Source of the DNA: Chlorobiales bacterium
GTDB lineage: Bacteria > Bacteroidota > Chlorobiia > Chlorobiales > Chlorobiaceae
Direction: 5' to 3'
Assembly: GCA_022360355.1 (NCBI GenBank)
Contig: JAKSCY010000605.1
Location: forward strand, 1-18,667
DNA length: 18,667 bases
The notes beneath the pieces were generated by a model, which was not told the origin of the DNA, did not search any database, and saw only the letters and a list, made by a program, of their open reading frames with translations. Made by a program: the position numbers and the translations under genes. Below, in pieces: positions 1 through 10,289 of this stretch; the first letter of the stretch is position 1; each line of letters begins with the position of its first letter.

Positions 1-39
1 AAATCAAATCGATTTTGGTTATTGTGACTACAGCGAATC

Positions 40-118
40 ATCTTGGGGGTGCTTTGCGGGACAGGCCCGCAGGCTGAGAGTATACCCTTGTAACTTGATG
101 CAGGTAATGCTGTCGCAA

Positions 119-126
<8 letters not shown>
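40..126 (+). promoter_or_regulatory. TPP (THI-box) riboswitch aptamer upstream of thiC
   Basis: This leader RNA element binds thiamine pyrophosphate and shuts down thiC when the cofactor is plentiful. The conserved THI-box blocks are visible in order: GGGGGTGC at 45-52, a GC-rich hairpin (GCGGGACAGGCCCGC, 56-70), CTGAGA at 74-79, ACCC at 84-87, then the CAGGTAAT-type block at 101-108 and GCAAGGA at 115-121. The outer P1 helix can form between ATCTT (40-44) and AAGAT (122-126). Its position about 90 nt upstream of a thiamin-synthesis gene on the same strand fits the usual arrangement. The aptamer call is firm; the control mechanism is treated separately. Confidence 0.95.
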
Positions 127-1911
<1,785 letters not shown>

Positions 1912-1931
1912 AAGACAAAGATATGAAACAA

Positions 1932-1966
1932 GAAAGGAACAATAATCGCGCATTATTGTTCCTTTC
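1932..1966. terminator. Perfect 15-bp hairpin between convergent thiC and tpiA
   Basis: Bases 1932-1946 and 1952-1966 form a perfect 15-bp inverted repeat around a 5-nt loop (CGCGC). The element lies between two convergent stop codons, and broken T-rich tracts follow it in both directions (e.g. 1975-1980 on +). It is well placed to end transcription of thiC and tpiA. The T tract is not immediate on either side, so termination may be imperfect or the hairpin may serve mainly as a 3'-end stabiliser. Confidence 0.8.
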
Positions 1967-2001
1967 CAACTTTCGATTTTTGCCTTTTTCCTTTTGACTT
2001 C

Positions 2002-2754
2002 TTATCCCGCAGCCCTCACAATCGCCACAAAATCGTCGGCTTTCAGGCTGGCACCACCTATAAGCCCACCGTCTATATTGGGCATGCTGAAAAGCTCTAC
2101 AGCATTAGAAGGTTTTACGCTGCCGCCATACTGAATCCGAAGTTCCTTTGCAGCCGCTTCCCCGTACATATCTCTGATAGTCGCACGGATTGAAGCATGT
2201 ACCGCATCAGCCTGTTCGGGAGTAGCCGTCTTTCCTGTCCCGATGGCCCACACCGGCTCGTAAGCAAGAACTACTCCGCTCAGATCATCGATATCGGCCA
2301 GCCCCTCCCTTACCTGACTGGTAACAATACTTTCGGTGATACCGCCTTCACGCTCTTCAAGGGTTTCCCCGATACACATGATCACCTGCATCCCTTCAGC
2401 CAGGGCTTTCTTTAACCTGAGATTGACCGTGCGGTTTGTCTCACCGAAATACTGCCTGCGTTCGGAATGACCGACAATGATGTATGAACACCCGAGAGAG
2501 TCCAGCATGCGTGTTGAAACTTCGCCGGTATATGCACCGTCATCTTCGTAATGGCAATTCTGTGCGACAAGACGGACGTCGCCGTTCTCGATGACTTTCC
2601 CGACCTCGCCGAGCACCGGATAAGCCGGTGCAATACCAACCTCACAATCAATAACATCCTCTCCAAGCTGCTCGATAATCGCAGAAGCAAGCTCACGGCC
2701 CTCTGCAACTGTCTTGTTCATCTTCCAGTTACCTACAACAATTTTTTTACGCAT
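2002..2754 (-). CDS. tpiA: Triosephosphate isomerase
   Basis: Interconverts dihydroxyacetone phosphate and glyceraldehyde 3-phosphate in glycolysis, gluconeogenesis and carbon metabolism; cytoplasmic TIM barrel, normally a dimer. The 250-residue length is typical. The active-site residues are all visible: Asn9 and Lys11 in GNWKMN, His96 in VGHSERR and Glu166 in [12 protein letters not shown], followed by the mobile loop 6. The phosphate-binding GGS motif is at about residue 210. The ATG starts only 2 bp after the stop of the upstream 74-residue gene, which points to translational coupling and to an operon with greA. It ends at the hairpin shared with thiC. Confidence 0.97.
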   Translation of the reverse strand: MRKKIVVGNWKMNKTVAEGRELASAIIEQLGEDVIDCEVGIAPAYPVLGEVGKVIENGDVRLVAQNCHYEDDGAYTGEVSTRMLDSLGCSYIIVGHSERRQYFGETNRTVNLRLKKALAEGMQVIMCIGETLEEREGGITESIVTSQVREGLADIDDLSGVVLAYEPVWAIGTGKTATPEQADAVHASIRATIRDMYGEAAAKELRIQYGGSVKPSNAVELFSMPNIDGGLIGGASLKADDFVAIVRAAG

Positions 2755-2756
2755 AA

Positions 2757-2981
2757 CTAATAGTCTGTTACAATGTCTCTGTAAATTTTATCTATCTGTT
2801 CAATTATAAACTTGTGTTTTCCTGAACGTGCATCCCTGAGGATAACTTCTGACTGATTTACCGAAACAATCCGGCCATGCCATACTCTGTCCTCTATGGT
2901 GATAAGATCCACTTCCTGATCAAGAAGATCGTTATTCCCCCCGATCTCTTCAGCTTTATAGACAATCTGACGTTTTCCCAT
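2757..2981 (-). CDS. Conserved-looking 74-residue protein, possible Sm/SH3-like fold
   Basis: A small, charged, soluble protein of 74 residues with no signal peptide or membrane segment. I do not recognise a named family. After a short charged N-terminus it has an alternating hydrophobic pattern ([37 protein letters not shown]) suggesting four or five consecutive beta strands, like a compact Lsm/Sm or SH3-type barrel. The [10 protein letters not shown] turn is rich in basic residues and could bind nucleic acid; this is inference. It lies 22 bp after greA and 2 bp before tpiA in the same direction, so it is almost certainly translated as the middle gene of that operon. That the ORF is real is fairly sure; its function is unknown. 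Confidence 0.75.
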   Translation of the reverse strand: MGKRQIVYKAEEIGGNNDLLDQEVDLITIEDRVWHGRIVSVNQSEVILRDARSGKHKFIIEQIDKIYRDIVTDY

Positions 2982-3003
2982 GGTTCAAGCGTTTTTTGTG
3001 AAG

Positions 3004-3486
3004 CTATTTAACAAAAATCTCCAGTATCTCATAGTGAAGTTCCCCTTTTGGCACATGTATCTTCACTTTTTCTCCAACAGCCTTTCCGAGAAGACTCCTT
3101 CCTACAGGAGAACGGACGGAGATTTTTCCCTGGTCGGTATCCGCCTCTTCAGATGAAACGAGGGTATACTCGATGATCTCCTCTTCTTCGGCAGCAAGGT
3201 TTTTCAACTTCACCGATGTCAAAATGTAGACCCTGTCTGTCTTCACCTGCTTCGGATCAAGTATCGTCGCCCTTGTAAGCTTGCTTTCAAGCTCACCGAT
3301 TCTGCCTTCCAGTTGCCTCTGCGCTTCCCTTGCCGCATCATATTCCGCATTTTCGCTCAGATCACCATGAGCCCTCGCTTCAGCGATCTTTTCCAGAACA
3401 TCCTTTCTGGCATCGCTCTTTAAGAGATTCAACTCGTCCTTCAACTTGTTGTATCCGTCCTTGGTCAGGTACACCCTGTCACTCAT
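3004..3486 (-). CDS. greA: Transcription elongation factor GreA
   Basis: Enters the RNA polymerase secondary channel and stimulates cleavage of backtracked RNA, rescuing arrested complexes. The 160-residue length matches the family (about 158). The N-terminal coiled coil (about residues 1-75) carries the acidic tip [10 protein letters not shown] with Asp42 and Glu45, equivalent to the catalytic Mg-coordinating pair of E. coli GreA. The C-terminal FKBP-like domain contains [16 protein letters not shown]. It is the first gene of a greA-74aa-tpiA run. A TTGACA hexamer lies upstream at 3533-3538 (minus strand), but the nearest TATACA-like -10 is only 14 bp away, so the promoter is unassigned. Confidence 0.97.
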   Translation of the reverse strand: MSDRVYLTKDGYNKLKDELNLLKSDARKDVLEKIAEARAHGDLSENAEYDAAREAQRQLEGRIGELESKLTRATILDPKQVKTDRVYILTSVKLKNLAAEEEEIIEYTLVSSEEADTDQGKISVRSPVGRSLLGKAVGEKVKIHVPKGELHYEILEIFVK

Positions 3487-3539
3487 AAGTCTGCGTTTTA
3501 TTGTTCACACCCTGTATATCCAGTACCCTTTATGTCAAT

Positions 3540-3574
3540 AAAAAAAGTAAAGCCAGCAGTAACGCTGACTTTAC
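3540..3574 (-). terminator. Intrinsic terminator of the HtrA gene
   Basis: Read on the minus strand, GTAAAGTCAGC (3574-3564) pairs with GCTGGCTTTAC (3557-3547) over 11 bp including one G-U wobble, with a 6-nt loop, followed immediately by seven Ts (3546-3540). The wobble becomes a C-A mismatch on the plus strand, so the element is directional. It lies about 50 nt past the HtrA stop codon and before the greA start. Confidence 0.9.
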
Positions 3575-3626
3575 CTCCTTGTTTACTGATCAATTTACAA
3601 TTCTTTACACTGCCTGCAAAGCGGGT

Positions 3627-5156
3627 TTACAGGTTAAAGGCAAAATAGACATTACTGCCTCCCCGTTCGATCAACAGAAACAAAAGCTCTCCCTGCTTCA
3701 TCTTGCCGACAATCGACAAAAACTGCTTGTAAGAGGTAATGTTTTTTCTGTTGGCAGCTTTAATAATATCACCGTTACGCAACCCGGCACGGTAAGCGTT
3801 GCTTCCTGGTTCGACATCGGTAACAACTACCTTCCCCGCATCTGCTTTTAAACGGTACCTCGCTGCAAGATCCGGTGACATCGGTGCGGCACTGAATCCC
3901 AGCAGTTGATCCATCTTCTGCTGTTGTTGTGCAACGACAGGCTGATCGGGGATTTCATCGAGCTTGACCGAAAGTTTTTTAATTGTGCCGTCCCTCCATA
4001 CGGTCAATTGAACCTTGGTACCGGGCGACGTTCTGGCAATTGTATTACGAAGTTCGACGGTGTCTCTGAGTTTTTTGCCGTTCATTTCAAGAATCACGTC
4101 GCCGGTTTTCAAACCTGCTGCTTTCGCCGGACTGTTTTCCACAACCGTACCGACAAGAACTCCCCCGGCTTTCTTGAGTTTAAGCCCTTTGGCAATGTTT
4201 TCATCCACATCCTGAATCGTAACTCCAAGCCAGCCCCTGGTAACCTTGCCGCTCTTGATGAGTGACTGCATGATCTGCCTTGCCATATTTGACGGTACAG
4301 CAAAGCCAATCCCCTGAAACCCACCTGTCCTGCTTGCTATTGCCGTGTTGATTCCGACAAGCTCCCCGTTGATATTCACGAGCGGACCGCCCGAATTGCC
4401 CGGATTGATAGCAGCATCTGTTTGAATAAAGTCCTCATAGTCGGCAAGACCGACATTGGCCCGGCCTTTCGCGCTGACAATCCCCTGCGTCACTGTCCGG
4501 GCAAGGTTTTCTCCGAGAGGACTGCCGATAGCAATTACCCACTCACCAACACGCAGAGCATCACTGTCACCGATAGCAATCGGCTTCAGGTTTTTCGCGT
4601 CGGCTTTAATGACGGCAATATCCGTTTTGGGGTCCGTACCGATAACTTTCGCTTCCACCTTTCTATTGTCATGCGTTCTGATATAAATGGTGTCAGCCTT
4701 GTCAATAACGTGATTGTTGGTCAGAATATAACCGTCACGGCTGACAATAACCCCTGAACCGAGTCCGCGCAAAACCTCCTTGCGGCCGTTAGCGCCAGGC
4801 CTCTCGCCGCGTCTTCTCGGTGCCTCGAAAAAGTCATCGAACGGGCTCCCGAAAAAGTCAAAAGGTGAAATAAACCTGCGGTTGACTGTTTTTTCGGTAA
4901 AAATAGTGACAACCGAGGGCGTAGCCGATTCGGCAATCTGCACGAAGGCTTCATTGAAATCCCTGAGAGTGCGGATCGGTTTATCCTGAAAGGTATTGGC
5001 GGCTGACGCAAAATTGATGTTGTTGGTTACCGCCACCTTGCTCTCTTTTGCCGGAAAGGTAAATTCCAGGTTGGAAAACACGAGTCCACCTATGGCAACA
5101 CCGGCAAAAATCAAAAAAAGATAGGATAGTTTGTTCTTCTTCATCTTGTTCTGCAT
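3627..5156 (-). CDS. HtrA/Deg-family periplasmic serine protease
   Basis: Envelope protease and chaperone of the DegP/DegQ/DegS type that degrades or holds misfolded periplasmic proteins. The 509-residue protein begins with a basic N-terminus and a hydrophobic segment (about residues 10-30) that acts as signal peptide or membrane anchor. The trypsin-like domain has a complete triad: His149 (NNHVI), Asp179 (DPKTDIAVIKAD) and Ser255 (NPGNSGGPL). Two PDZ domains follow (about 305-400 and 425-505), so the architecture is DegP/Q-like rather than single-PDZ DegS. Gene names in this family are not reliably transferable, so none is given. It starts 42 bp after trpE with no obvious promoter between them and ends at its own terminator. 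The ATG at 5144 is an alternative start four codons later. Confidence 0.93.
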   Translation of the reverse strand: MQNKMKKNKLSYLFLIFAGVAIGGLVFSNLEFTFPAKESKVAVTNNINFASAANTFQDKPIRTLRDFNEAFVQIAESATPSVVTIFTEKTVNRRFISPFDFFGSPFDDFFEAPRRRGERPGANGRKEVLRGLGSGVIVSRDGYILTNNHVIDKADTIYIRTHDNRKVEAKVIGTDPKTDIAVIKADAKNLKPIAIGDSDALRVGEWVIAIGSPLGENLARTVTQGIVSAKGRANVGLADYEDFIQTDAAINPGNSGGPLVNINGELVGINTAIASRTGGFQGIGFAVPSNMARQIMQSLIKSGKVTRGWLGVTIQDVDENIAKGLKLKKAGGVLVGTVVENSPAKAAGLKTGDVILEMNGKKLRDTVELRNTIARTSPGTKVQLTVWRDGTIKKLSVKLDEIPDQPVVAQQQQKMDQLLGFSAAPMSPDLAARYRLKADAGKVVVTDVEPGSNAYRAGLRNGDIIKAANRKNITSYKQFLSIVGKMKQGELLFLLIERGGSNVYFAFNL

Positions 5157-5198
5157 TTATTCATGTTATCACGTTGACAATTGACTGATCCCGGATTT

Positions 5199-6695
5199 TC
5201 AGTTCTTCTCCAGCACTTCAAGCGCCTCCACAGTCCGCAACCCGGCTCTCATCTTGCTCATAGTTTCCTCGAACTCATTGAGAGGAACCGAGTCGGCAAC
5301 AATACCGCCAGCCGCCTGAAAATAAATAACATTATCCCTCACAACCATTGTTCTTATGGCGATAGCGGTCTCAAGCTGTCCACGGAAATCAATAAATCCG
5401 ACTGCCCCGCCGTAGAGACCGCGTTTCTCTTCCTCCAGTTCGTAAATAATCTCCATAGCCCTGACTTTCGGTGCGCCGGTCAGGGTTCCAGCAGGAAAGC
5501 ATGCCCAGAAGGCATCCATCGGGCTGAAACTGTCCTGCAGTTCTCCCCGCACATTACTGACAATATGCATCACGTGCGAGTACCGTTCGATGATCATCAT
5601 TTCATTGGTTTCAACCGTACCTATCTTGGCTATCCTGCCGATATCATTACGGCTTAAATCGATAAGCATCAGGTGTTCAGCAAGTTCCTTTTCATCAGAC
5701 AACAGATCCTGTGCGATCCAAGCATCTTCTTCGTACGTCTTGCCTCTTGGTCTGGTACCGGCTATCGGGCGCGTGTCGACGATCTTGCGGCCTTTTTCAT
5801 CCGTACTCACCTTCACAAGCAGTTCCGGGGACGACCCGACTATATCAAAGTCCCCCATATCGAAATAGTACAGATAAGGCGAGGGATTAATGGTCCGCAA
5901 CATACGATACACATCGAACGGTCTTGTGTTCAGCTGACGCTTGAGCCTCTGCGAAACCTGAACCTGGAAAATGTCACCCGCCCTGATATGCTCTTTGGCA
6001 ACAAGAACCTTCTCGAGATAATCCTCTTTAACGGTATTGGAAACAACCTCCTCGTGCTTCTCCGGTTTCAACTGCATGCGGGCGGGATCAAGTGGTTGAA
6101 ACATCTTTGCACGAATAGCCTCGATTGCCCGTTCCGCTCTGTTCCGGTCTTCCTCGTCGAGGTAGTTGACAACGATAAACACTTTGCGTTTTACATTGTC
6201 GAAAACAACCAGCTTGTCGCAGAACAACAGGAAAACATCGGGAAGACCAGAAGGGTCAGGTTCACGGGGAAAAGGAATCCGTTCAACCAGATGCATGGTA
6301 TCGTAACTGAAATAACCGAAAGCCCCCGATGTAATCATCGGCGATGTCCCTACAATGCTTTCAGTCTGCTGGGATGACCCAAACGCTTCCAGACAGAGGT
6401 CGATCACTTTTCTCAGCTCGTTTTCCTCCTCGGCAATCTTCTCAAGACTCCTGAAGCGTTCATCTCTGACATCAAGTGAAATATCACCGTCAACAGTGCC
6501 TTTCAGAATCGCGACCGGGTCAATGGCGATATAGGAAAACCGGGCAAGTTTTTCCTCTCCTTCGACTGATTCAAGCAGGCAGGAATAGGCGTCCCGAAGT
6601 TTCAGATATACCGAAACAGGGGTTTCCGTGTCCGCATGAACGGTTTTGACAAGAGGATTAAGTATAAAAGCGGCCGCGTGACCAGGTCGTGACAT
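5199..6695 (-). CDS. trpE: Anthranilate synthase component I
   Basis: Converts chorismate and ammonia (from the TrpG glutaminase subunit) into anthranilate, the first committed step to tryptophan. The 498-residue length is normal. The N-terminal regulatory domain carries LLES (40-43), the motif containing the serine involved in tryptophan feedback inhibition in characterised TrpE. The chorismate-binding domain has IDLSRNDIGR, RYSHVMHIVSNVRG, GTLTGAPKVRAMEI and AAGGIVADS. LTGAPK and the RYSHVMH block favour TrpE over PabB or isochorismate synthase. No trpG is adjacent, so the partner must be encoded elsewhere. The 98-bp upstream region shows no tryptophan-codon leader peptide or attenuator. 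It precedes the HtrA gene by 42 bp. Confidence 0.93.
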   Translation of the reverse strand: MSRPGHAAAFILNPLVKTVHADTETPVSVYLKLRDAYSCLLESVEGEEKLARFSYIAIDPVAILKGTVDGDISLDVRDERFRSLEKIAEEENELRKVIDLCLEAFGSSQQTESIVGTSPMITSGAFGYFSYDTMHLVERIPFPREPDPSGLPDVFLLFCDKLVVFDNVKRKVFIVVNYLDEEDRNRAERAIEAIRAKMFQPLDPARMQLKPEKHEEVVSNTVKEDYLEKVLVAKEHIRAGDIFQVQVSQRLKRQLNTRPFDVYRMLRTINPSPYLYYFDMGDFDIVGSSPELLVKVSTDEKGRKIVDTRPIAGTRPRGKTYEEDAWIAQDLLSDEKELAEHLMLIDLSRNDIGRIAKIGTVETNEMMIIERYSHVMHIVSNVRGELQDSFSPMDAFWACFPAGTLTGAPKVRAMEIIYELEEEKRGLYGGAVGFIDFRGQLETAIAIRTMVVRDNVIYFQAAGGIVADSVPLNEFEETMSKMRAGLRTVEALEVLEKN

Positions 6696-6723
6696 AAATC
6701 AGAGAGATGAATGAGTGATCCGA

Positions 6724-6753
6724 TTGTCTTAAATAAAGAGAAAATTTTACTAT
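6724..6753 (+). promoter_or_regulatory. Possible sigma70-type promoter for the small membrane ORF
   Basis: TTGTCT (6724-6729) and TACTAT (6748-6753) match -35 and -10 consensus at 4 of 6 positions each, with an 18-bp spacer, in the spacer divergent from trpE. The predicted start of transcription near 6760 would favour the TTG start at 6794 over an ATG at 6755. Weak evidence. Confidence 0.25.
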
Positions 6754-6793
6754 CATGAAAAAGAGAGAAAACCCATAAAATTCCTTTACCCCT

Positions 6794-7252
6794 TTGTTGA
6801 AACAACGCCCCGGCAAAACCGATCCGGACAGGAAGATAACATTTACCAACTGGTTGAAAGCACTGGCGCTATCTCCGGGAATACTTTTTCCCACCGGGTA
6901 TCTGGTCATTTACTTCCTTACGAACTCTTACCTGAACCGCGAGTTCAAGGAAAACATCTCGCTGGTAATTGAAGTCGCAACAGATAACCGTTACACGCTC
7001 TCTATAGAACACTTGCGTGCCGGACTTGACCTGCACTCTGTAACCCTGCAACACCTGGAATTCACTCCTGTTGAAAAACAGCACCAAACAGCAGCCGACA
7101 ACAGCGTTTCCATCCGGCAACTTCGCGTTGAACCCATAAATCTCTGTAACCTGCTGTTCAGTAAACAGACAGCGGAGCGTTCAACAAGAGAAATCTCGCA
7201 ACGGATTCTCGATACAAACAAGCTGCTGGTATTCTCCTCAACCGCTCAGTGA
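6794..7252 (+). CDS. Small membrane-anchored protein, start uncertain, possibly decayed
   Basis: An unrecognised 152-residue ORF. A basic N-terminus is followed by one hydrophobic segment (about residues 24-45, ALALSPGILFPTGYLVIYFL) and a presumably extracytoplasmic region. The stretch after the anchor (NRYTLSIEHLRAGLDLHSVTLQHLEF) resembles the first repeat of AsmA/DUF748-like proteins, but those are far longer, so this may be a truncated relative; that is inference. It has no internal Met, and the start is TTG (6794 or 6797) without a Shine-Dalgarno sequence. In the same frame an ATG at 6755 is followed by a TAA at 6776, so a nonsense mutation could have removed the original start. It diverges from trpE, and its stop overlaps the convergent lepB stop by 7 bp. 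Confidence 0.5.
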   Translation: MLKQRPGKTDPDRKITFTNWLKALALSPGILFPTGYLVIYFLTNSYLNREFKENISLVIEVATDNRYTLSIEHLRAGLDLHSVTLQHLEFTPVEKQHQTAADNSVSIRQLRVEPINLCNLLFSKQTAERSTREISQRILDTNKLLVFSSTAQ

Positions 7253-8073
7253 ACCACCAAACCGGTTCTCTGCCAGCGGATCGAGCCGAGCTTTTCAACA
7301 GGATCAAGCAAGGGTATATTAGGGTTCCATGACCAGTACACCATAAGCGCCTGCCCGATAATATCCCTTTCCGGCAGGAACCCCCAGAAGCGGCTGTCAA
7401 GACTGTTATCCCTGTTGTCCCCCATGACAAAGTAGTAGTTTTGTTCAACGGTATAGGTTTCGGCAGGCTTCCCATCAATGAGTATTGTTCCACCCGTGAC
7501 GCCAATACGATGTCCTTCTTCCTGAATAAGCGTGGCGTAACGGTAGTAATTTTCTTCATTCAGCGTTACAACATCGCCTCGCTGCGGAACACGAAGCGGG
7601 CCGTAATTATCCTTGTTGAAACCCGAGTACCGTGGAAACACTTGTCGATCGGGATAGCCGGGCGGCATCAAATCGCCAAGATACTGCACATGTTCCGGCA
7701 ACATGGAAGGTTTACCGTTAATAAACAAGGCTCTGTCCTTTATTTCAAGAGTGTCTCCGCTTAATGCCACACACCGTTTTATATAGTTCAACGACCTGTC
7801 TTTGGGAAATTTGAACACTATGATATCGCCGCGCTCAACGGAATCAATCTGCGGCAATCTGATATCGGTAAAAGGAACCTTGGCTCCATAGACATACTTG
7901 TTTACAAACAAAAAATCACCCGCAAGCAGTGTATTCTCCATGGAACTTGTCGGTATCCGGTATGATTCAACGACAAATATCCTGATAATTGTGGCGAACA
8001 GCAATGCAATGAGCAATGCCTCAAACCACTCTTTCGAATGTTGTTTTCCTGTCTTTCGCTTTCCTTTGCTCAA
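7246..8073 (-). CDS. lepB: Signal peptidase I
   Basis: Membrane-bound serine/lysine protease that removes signal peptides from secreted proteins on the outer face of the inner membrane. It has 275 residues. A basic N-terminus and one membrane segment (about 18-36) are followed by the catalytic Ser box, IPTSSM with nucleophile Ser44. The general-base lysine is Lys99 in NYIKR, and the conserved box GDNRDNSLDSRFWG lies near the C-terminus. It is downstream of lepA on the same strand, the classic lep arrangement, but with a 197-bp spacer that contains a repeat-like sequence. Its stop overlaps the end of the convergent small membrane ORF by 7 bp. Confidence 0.96.
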   Translation of the reverse strand: MSKGKRKTGKQHSKEWFEALLIALLFATIIRIFVVESYRIPTSSMENTLLAGDFLFVNKYVYGAKVPFTDIRLPQIDSVERGDIIVFKFPKDRSLNYIKRCVALSGDTLEIKDRALFINGKPSMLPEHVQYLGDLMPPGYPDRQVFPRYSGFNKDNYGPLRVPQRGDVVTLNEENYYRYATLIQEEGHRIGVTGGTILIDGKPAETYTVEQNYYFVMGDNRDNSLDSRFWGFLPERDIIGQALMVYWSWNPNIPLLDPVEKLGSIRWQRTGLVVH

Positions 8074-8230
8074 AATATCCAGTGTTTAAAGTTACAACCG
8101 GCTCCACAGCCTTTTCTCGCAGTTTCTTTGACGCTTTCCGCCTCTTGATCTTGCGGATTCCCGAAGGCTTCCCGACAACCGGTTCCTATCGCTCAGCGGC
8201 AAGGCCTATTTTCCTTTCGCGCACCGTTCA

Positions 8231-8269
8231 GCGAAGCAGTTGAATCGCAGAATATAAATTGAGGCTCCC
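8231..8269 (-). repeat. Diverged partial copy of the 12-kb inverted-repeat element
   Basis: Bases 8231-8254 align without gaps to 12137-12160 with 19 of 24 identities, and all five differences are A/G transitions on the plus strand. The following bases (to 8269) keep the same pattern, AT-rich then GAGNNTCCC/GAGATGCCC. Only this end of the element is recognisable; the rest of the lepA-lepB spacer (8074-8230) does not align by eye. It contains short GC-rich hairpins such as GGCAAGGCC. Confidence 0.5.
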
Positions 8270-8270
8270 T

Positions 8271-10088
8271 TTACTGATCATCCATATTCAATATTGCAAG
8301 AAACGCTTCCTGGGGAACTTCTACACGTCCAACCTGTTTCATGCGCTTTTTGCCTTCCTTCTGCTTTTCCAGCAACTTTCGCTTTCTGCTGATATCGCCC
8401 CCGTAACACTTGGCAAGAACATTCTTTCTCATTGCGGAAATTGTCTCACGCGCAATAACCCTGCTGCCGATAGCAGCCTGGATAGCAACTTCGTACATTT
8501 GTCTCGGTATAATAGACCGAAGTTTTTGACAGAGCTTTCTGCCCCATTCATAAGCCTTTGAACGATGCACGATAGTAGACAGGGCGTCAACAGGTTCACC
8601 GTTCAGGAGAACATCGAGCTTGGCAAGGTCCGAAACACGATAACCAATGTACTCATAATCCATTGACGCGTACCCTTTTGAAACCGACTTGAGCTTGTCA
8701 TGAAAGTCAAATACAATTTCAGCGAGAGGAAACTCGAACTGCAGGTTCACCCGTGACGTATCGAGGTAGTCGGTATTTTTATATTCACCCCGCCGCTCCA
8801 TGGCAAGCTTCATGATATTACCGATGTACTCGGCCATAGTGATGATCTGAATGCTGACATAGGGTTCTTCAATCTGCTGGATAGATCCTGCGTCAGGCAT
8901 CCTGGAAGGATTGTCAACCACACTTGTCTCCCCGTCAGTTGAAACAACTCTATATTCAACGTTCGGGACTGTTGTAATAATGTTGACCTTGTACTCCCGC
9001 TCAAGCCGCTCCTGGATAATCTCCATATGAAGCAGACCGAGAAAACCGCATCTGAATCCGAAACCAAGCGCTGCAGATGTTTCGGGAGTATAGACCAAAG
9101 ATGCATCATTCAGTGAAAGTTTTTCAAGAGATTCGCGGAGGTCCTCAAACTCGTCGGAGTTCACCGGGTACAAACCGCTGAAAACCATCGGTTTGACATC
9201 CTTGTAACCAGAAAGCCGTTCCTTTGCGGAAACATCGGCAAGCGTTACCGTATCGCCGACTTTTGCGTCCCTGACATCCTTGATGGAGCATATCAGATAA
9301 CCGACATCGCCCGATTCCAGCATGTTCGCAGGCTGCCTTTTCAGGCCCATGGTTCCGATCTCATCAGCGACAAAGGTTTTGTCATTCGCAAAAAACCTGA
9401 CCCTGTCGCCTTTTTTCAGCATACCATCAACAATGCGCAAATACACAATGGCACCTCGATATGCATCGAAAACCGAATCGAAGATCAGTGCCCTCAGCGG
9501 CATGTTGCGGTGATCTGCAGGAGCGGGAATTCTCCTGATGATTGCCTCAAGAAGCGTATCGACTCCGATACCGGCCTTAGCGGAAACCTCGAGAATATCA
9601 CTTCTCTCCACTCCCATCAGATCGATAATCTGCTGGGCGACACCCTCAACATCTGAAGAGGGAAGATCGATTTTATTGATAACAGGAATAATTTCCAGAC
9701 CCGCTTCAACGGCAAGGTAGAGGTTGGCAATAGTCTGGGCTTCAACCCCCTGTGTTGCATCAACAACAAGCAGGGCTCCTTCGCATGCAGCAAGAGAGCG
9801 CGAAACCTCGTAACTGAAATCAACATGTCCCGGCGTGTCGATAAGATTAAGAATATATCCTTGACCATCAGCAGCCTTATAGCGCATCTGTATCGCATGA
9901 CTTTTAATGGTAATACCCCTTTCGCGCTCAAGTTCCATGTCATCGAGTACCTGCTCAGCCATCTGGTTGCGCTGGAGTGTATTTGTCGCCTCCAGAAATC
10001 TGTCGGCAAGTGTGGACTTGCCGTGATCTATATGAGCTATGATGCAGAAATTTCTGATAGTATCGACTACCGTACTGCTCGAAGGCAT
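8271..10088 (-). CDS. lepA: Elongation factor 4 (back-translocating GTPase LepA)
   Basis: Ribosome-dependent GTPase related to EF-G, implicated in correcting translocation and in 30S biogenesis. The 605-residue length is typical. The GTP-binding motifs are intact: G1 AHIDHGKST (18-26), G3 DTPGH (83-87) and G4 NKID (137-140). These are followed by the beta-barrel and EF-G-like domains and the LepA-specific C-terminal region ([28 protein letters not shown], broken here as EWGRKLC and [13 protein letters not shown]). The protein has about 10 residues before the usual IRNF start, and the ATG at 10088 is the only Met available. A good promoter lies directly upstream, spaced so that the transcript would start at or next to the ATG. 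lepB follows. Confidence 0.97.
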   Translation of the reverse strand: MPSSSTVVDTIRNFCIIAHIDHGKSTLADRFLEATNTLQRNQMAEQVLDDMELERERGITIKSHAIQMRYKAADGQGYILNLIDTPGHVDFSYEVSRSLAACEGALLVVDATQGVEAQTIANLYLAVEAGLEIIPVINKIDLPSSDVEGVAQQIIDLMGVERSDILEVSAKAGIGVDTLLEAIIRRIPAPADHRNMPLRALIFDSVFDAYRGAIVYLRIVDGMLKKGDRVRFFANDKTFVADEIGTMGLKRQPANMLESGDVGYLICSIKDVRDAKVGDTVTLADVSAKERLSGYKDVKPMVFSGLYPVNSDEFEDLRESLEKLSLNDASLVYTPETSAALGFGFRCGFLGLLHMEIIQERLEREYKVNIITTVPNVEYRVVSTDGETSVVDNPSRMPDAGSIQQIEEPYVSIQIITMAEYIGNIMKLAMERRGEYKNTDYLDTSRVNLQFEFPLAEIVFDFHDKLKSVSKGYASMDYEYIGYRVSDLAKLDVLLNGEPVDALSTIVHRSKAYEWGRKLCQKLRSIIPRQMYEVAIQAAIGSRVIARETISAMRKNVLAKCYGGDISRKRKLLEKQKEGKKRMKQVGRVEVPQEAFLAILNMDDQ

Positions 10089-10093
10089 ATATT

Positions 10094-10122
10094 ATTCTAT
10101 TAAGTTGAGAGTATAACGTCAA
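10094..10122 (-). promoter_or_regulatory. Sigma70-type promoter of lepA
   Basis: On the minus strand TTGACG (10122-10117) and TAGAAT (10099-10094) are separated by exactly 17 bp, each matching consensus at 5 of 6 positions. The -10 box ends only 5 nt before the lepA ATG, so transcription would begin at about the start codon and give a leaderless or nearly leaderless mRNA. Confidence 0.6.
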
Positions 10123-10289
10123 CCTGAATTACGTAGTTGTTCGAACATTCCGTAACAATGACATGGCAATGCATCTTCAGTACATCCTTCCTTGTCCTCA
10201 CAACTCGCCACTATTTTCGGGACAGTTTGAACGCGCCCGATTCAGGTTCGGCAAAAAAGTAACGGGGGAATATAGTGAATCCGGATTCC

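Noticed and set aside
3513..3538. TTGACA/TATACA promoter for greA
   Set aside because: The 14-bp spacing is too short for a standard sigma70 promoter; left unassigned.
6696..6793. Possible tryptophan attenuator upstream of trpE
   Set aside because: No leader peptide with Trp codons and no terminator hairpin with a T run were found on the minus strand.
6602..6909. Two minus-strand open frames around the trpE start
   Set aside because: They overlap the trpE N-terminus and the small membrane ORF in other frames and show no recognisable protein features.
10138..10147. TGTTCGAACA palindrome as a LexA-type box
   Set aside because: A ten-base palindrome without the spaced half-sites of known LexA boxes, and not placed at a promoter.
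10277..10288. GAATCCGGATTC palindrome after fmt as a terminator
   Set aside because: Perfect palindrome with no loop bases and no following T tract on the minus strand.
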